From Methanosarcinales archaeon (GTDB lineage: Archaea; Halobacteriota; Methanosarcinia; Methanosarcinales; Methanogasteraceae), in contig DAOVGO010000103.1 in assembly GCA_030672345.1 (NCBI GenBank), positions 1 to 8,350 of the forward strand: 8,350 nucleotides of DNA, written 5' to 3'. Positions 6,825-8,350 of this stretch are shown here, piece after piece. Both the position numbers and the translations under genes were made by a program. The number at the start of each line of letters is the position of its first letter. Position 1 is the stretch's first letter. The notes under the pieces are model-generated. The model was not told where the DNA came from and did no database searches. It saw only the letters and a program-made list of their open reading frames with translations.

Positions 6825-7785
6825 ACGTCTCTTTCACGTACCCGATCGACCACCCGATCCACTCGATCATTATAACCAGTGGAACCCGGAGGGCTACATC
6901 CAGCGATTTCGTCTCGTGAAGGCATTTAATCGAGAAAAAGAGCAAAAGAAATAGTCCTGTGCCGACAACCGTTAAGAAAACCGATTTGTCAATGAATAAC
7001 AGCACAACCATCGCCAAAACCACAACCGGAAGACTGAATCCAGCTAATTTGTGCATCGGTTTGATAATCTCCCTGTGTATCCGCCCTGCCTGCACCCTCC
7101 CCCTCGAGTAAGCTATCATCCGCCTGAAAAACAATTTCGGGGTGTCCCAGTGCCTGTAGTGCCACACGACTACGTCGGGCGCATCGATCAGTCGTAAACC
7201 CCTGAGCCGTATCCTGTGATTCAGGAGGGCATCCTCTGCTGTCGTGATCTCATCAATCGGAAAGATCTCTTTTAATACCCCTGTCCGGTAAATGGAATTG
7301 CAACCGCCGATGCTCTCGACTTCCATCGGGACTCCGAGTCTTTTTGCGTACGTTGCGCCTGCGGAAAAGATTGTGTGGGAGAGCACAAAGTCGATCGCTT
7401 TGCCAAAGAAAACAACGTCATCCGGCACGATATTGGGTCCGCCCACGCCTGCCACTGCCCCATCATCAAAATATTTGAGCGCGTTCGTAAGCCACATCCT
7501 CTCAACAATGCAGTCTGCATCGGTGAAAGCAACATAGTCTCCCTGAACATGGGTGAGTCCCACATTGCAGGCGGTGGCTCGTGTTCCGCCTTCCTCATAG
7601 AATATCTTTGCGCCGTGTTTCTCTGCTATCGCAACGGTTCCATCTCTCGAGTGCCCGTCCACGATGAGGATTTCGTAGCGTTCTTCCGGATAGTCCAGAC
7701 CTTCGAGGGACTCCATGCAGTTTTCTATCGTATCCTCATTATTTTTTGTAGGAATTATTATCGAGATGAATGGGTGCAGAGTCAT
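6817..7785 (-). CDS. GT2-family glycosyltransferase with C-terminal membrane anchor
   Basis: This 322-residue inverting glycosyltransferase has a GT-A fold. The N-terminus FISIIIPTKNNEDTIENCMESL (6-27) is the standard GT2 nucleotide-binding start, followed by YEILIVDGHSRDGT (37-50). FTDADC (87-92) holds the metal-binding D89-A90-D91, and TTAEDALLNHRIRLRG (181-196) contains the ED catalytic-base motif (E184, D185). IGGCNSIYR (159-167) fits the acceptor loop. Hydrophobic segments at about 249-265, 269-286 and 302-316 anchor it, with the catalytic domain expected in the cytosol. The whole resembles ExoA-like enzymes of surface polysaccharide synthesis; donor and acceptor are unknown. The ATG at 7785 follows the upstream methyltransferase stop by 3 bases. 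Its TGA lies inside the end of the convergent GT-C-like gene, so no separate terminator is present. Confidence 0.93.
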   Translation of the reverse strand: MTLHPFISIIIPTKNNEDTIENCMESLEGLDYPEERYEILIVDGHSRDGTVAIAEKHGAKIFYEEGGTRATACNVGLTHVQGDYVAFTDADCIVERMWLTNALKYFDDGAVAGVGGPNIVPDDVVFFGKAIDFVLSHTIFSAGATYAKRLGVPMEVESIGGCNSIYRTGVLKEIFPIDEITTAEDALLNHRIRLRGLRLIDAPDVVVWHYRHWDTPKLFFRRMIAYSRGRVQAGRIHREIIKPMHKLAGFSLPVVVLAMVVLLFIDKSVFLTVVGTGLFLLLFFSIKCLHETKSLDVALRVPLVIMIEWIGWSIGYVKETFT

Positions 7786-7788
7786 ATT

Positions 7789-7795
7789 TCACCCC
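7789..7795 (-). promoter_or_regulatory. Shine-Dalgarno GGGGTGA of the GT2 gene, containing the upstream stop codon
   Basis: On the minus strand GGGGTGA is followed by AAT and the ATG at 7785. The TGA is the stop of the upstream methyltransferase. The spacing (3 bases after the motif) is short for a full GGTGA pairing but workable through the GGGG/GGTG part. It supports both the GT2 start and translational coupling. Confidence 0.6.
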
Positions 7796-8350
7796 GCGCC
7801 CACGTCCGCAACTCCGCAGACTATAATCACTCCCCCAACACTCCGCACCCCCGGAATCCTCTCAAAGATTTTTTCCAGAACCTCCATGAACGTAAAATAC
7901 CCGGCAACTCTGGCGGGTATCGCCTGATGCGGAACAAAGCCCATAAACCCCTTCTGCTCGACTCTGATCCCGGCTTCTGCGAATGCCCCTGTGAGATCAT
8001 CCATCGAAAGATCCTGGTGCGTGAAATCATCGCCACGAGATCTGGCAGGCTCGGGACGGGCGCATCTTCCGAAAGACCGTGCCGCAAGCCACTCGATCGT
8101 TTGCATGAGCTTTGCCCGGTATTTTGCAGAAAAATTGCCGTTGGGAACAGATACAACGATCCTGCCACCATCCCGGCAGACCCGTCTCATCTCTTTTAAT
8201 GCTGTGGGCACATCGTCCAGATGCTCAACCGTATTCACAGACAAGACAGTGTCGAAACGCCGGTTGCGAAACGGCAGACGTTCGGAATCGCCCTCGATAA
8301 GGAAGAGATCATTGGAATCGATCTTATCTCTTAATCTAACAAGCATTCCT
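7789..8350 (-). CDS. Class I SAM-dependent methyltransferase, 5' end outside the window
   Basis: The visible part is the C-terminal 186 or so residues of a Methyltransf_11-type enzyme. The first residues (GMLVRLRDK) match the segment just after the acidic SAM-ribose residue in this family. IEGDSERLPFRNRRFDTVLSVNTVEHL follows as motif II and beyond, then EMRRVCRDGGRIVVSVPNG, the post-core strand and loop. Motif I (the glycine-rich SAM loop) therefore lies beyond position 8350. The ATG at 8346 is an internal methionine rather than the start. The C-terminal region, with SMDDLTGAFAEAGIRVEQKGFMGFVP, is the usual lid or substrate region. It is immediately followed by the GT2 gene, mirroring the methyltransferase plus glycosyltransferase pair at 4531-6824, although the two methyltransferases are clearly different. 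Substrate unknown; sugar or lipid-carrier methylation is inferred only from context. Confidence 0.88.
   Translation of the reverse strand, partial: GMLVRLRDKIDSNDLFLIEGDSERLPFRNRRFDTVLSVNTVEHLDDVPTALKEMRRVCRDGGRIVVSVPNGNFSAKYRAKLMQTIEWLAARSFGRCARPEPARSRGDDFTHQDLSMDDLTGAFAEAGIRVEQKGFMGFVPHQAIPARVAGYFTFMEVLEKIFERIPGVRSVGGVIIVCGVADVGAG

Noticed and set aside
6838..6870. Recurring CGATC blocks near the end of the GT2 gene
   Set aside because: They encode the last membrane segment, with the locally repetitive peptide EWIGWSIGY. Codon reuse explains them better than a regulatory repeat.
7375..8199. Plus-strand open frame of 274 codons antisense to the GT2 gene and the right-hand methyltransferase
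   Set aside because: It crosses two well-supported genes, has low-complexity His/Arg/Pro-rich composition and no recognisable motif. It is a shadow frame produced by G+C-rich coding on the other strand.
8344..8346. ATG at 8346 as the true start of the right-hand methyltransferase
   Set aside because: The frame continues upstream to the window edge, and starting here would remove the glycine-rich SAM-binding motif. The residue matches the internal methionine of the usual S-x-x-M-L segment.

Overview
The window looks like part of an archaeal cell-surface glycan locus (protein glycosylation or exopolysaccharide). Archaea are suggested by a large multi-spanning DUF2206-type membrane protein, a family known essentially from Euryarchaeota/Halobacteriota such as Methanosarcinales, ANME lineages and Archaeoglobi. 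The GGTGA/AAGGAG ribosome-binding sites, an AT-rich TATA-like tract in the only real intergenic gap, and very tight packing all fit this. I cannot name the genus. There are seven protein-coding genes, two of them cut by the window edges. I see no RNA gene, insertion sequence, CRISPR array or integrase.

Left block (about 1-4427, minus strand, read right to left): a GT4 glycosyltransferase (3285-4427), then the DUF2206-type membrane protein (1124-3274), then a second GT4 glycosyltransferase running off the left edge (1-1127). The first junction places a Shine-Dalgarno directly on the upstream stop codon, and the second is a 4-base ATGA overlap, so the three are almost certainly one operon.

Middle block (about 4531-6824, plus strand): a class I SAM-dependent methyltransferase (4531-5334) and an integral-membrane GT-C-like glycosyltransferase (5343-6824). 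They are coupled by a GGTGA ribosome-binding site that contains the methyltransferase stop codon. This block diverges from the left block across a gap of about 100 bp (4428-4530), the only intergenic region longer than about 10 bp. That gap carries one AT-rich TATA-like tract that could serve both directions.

Right block (about 6817-8350, minus strand): a class I methyltransferase entering from the right edge (7789-8350), followed after 3 bases by a GT2 glycosyltransferase with C-terminal membrane helices (6817-7785). It converges on the middle block with an 8-base overlap of the two 3' ends, leaving no room for a separate terminator.

Taken together, cytosolic or membrane-associated GT4 and GT2 enzymes could build a lipid-linked sugar chain from nucleotide sugars. 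The GT-C-like protein could add sugars from polyprenyl-phosphate donors on the outer face, the methyltransferases could methylate sugars or cap chains, and the DUF2206 protein could act at the membrane in transfer or assembly. This pathway is inferred from families and layout; no substrate can be read from the sequence. The least understood component is the DUF2206 protein, which also carries an unusual five-unit 9-bp coding repeat.
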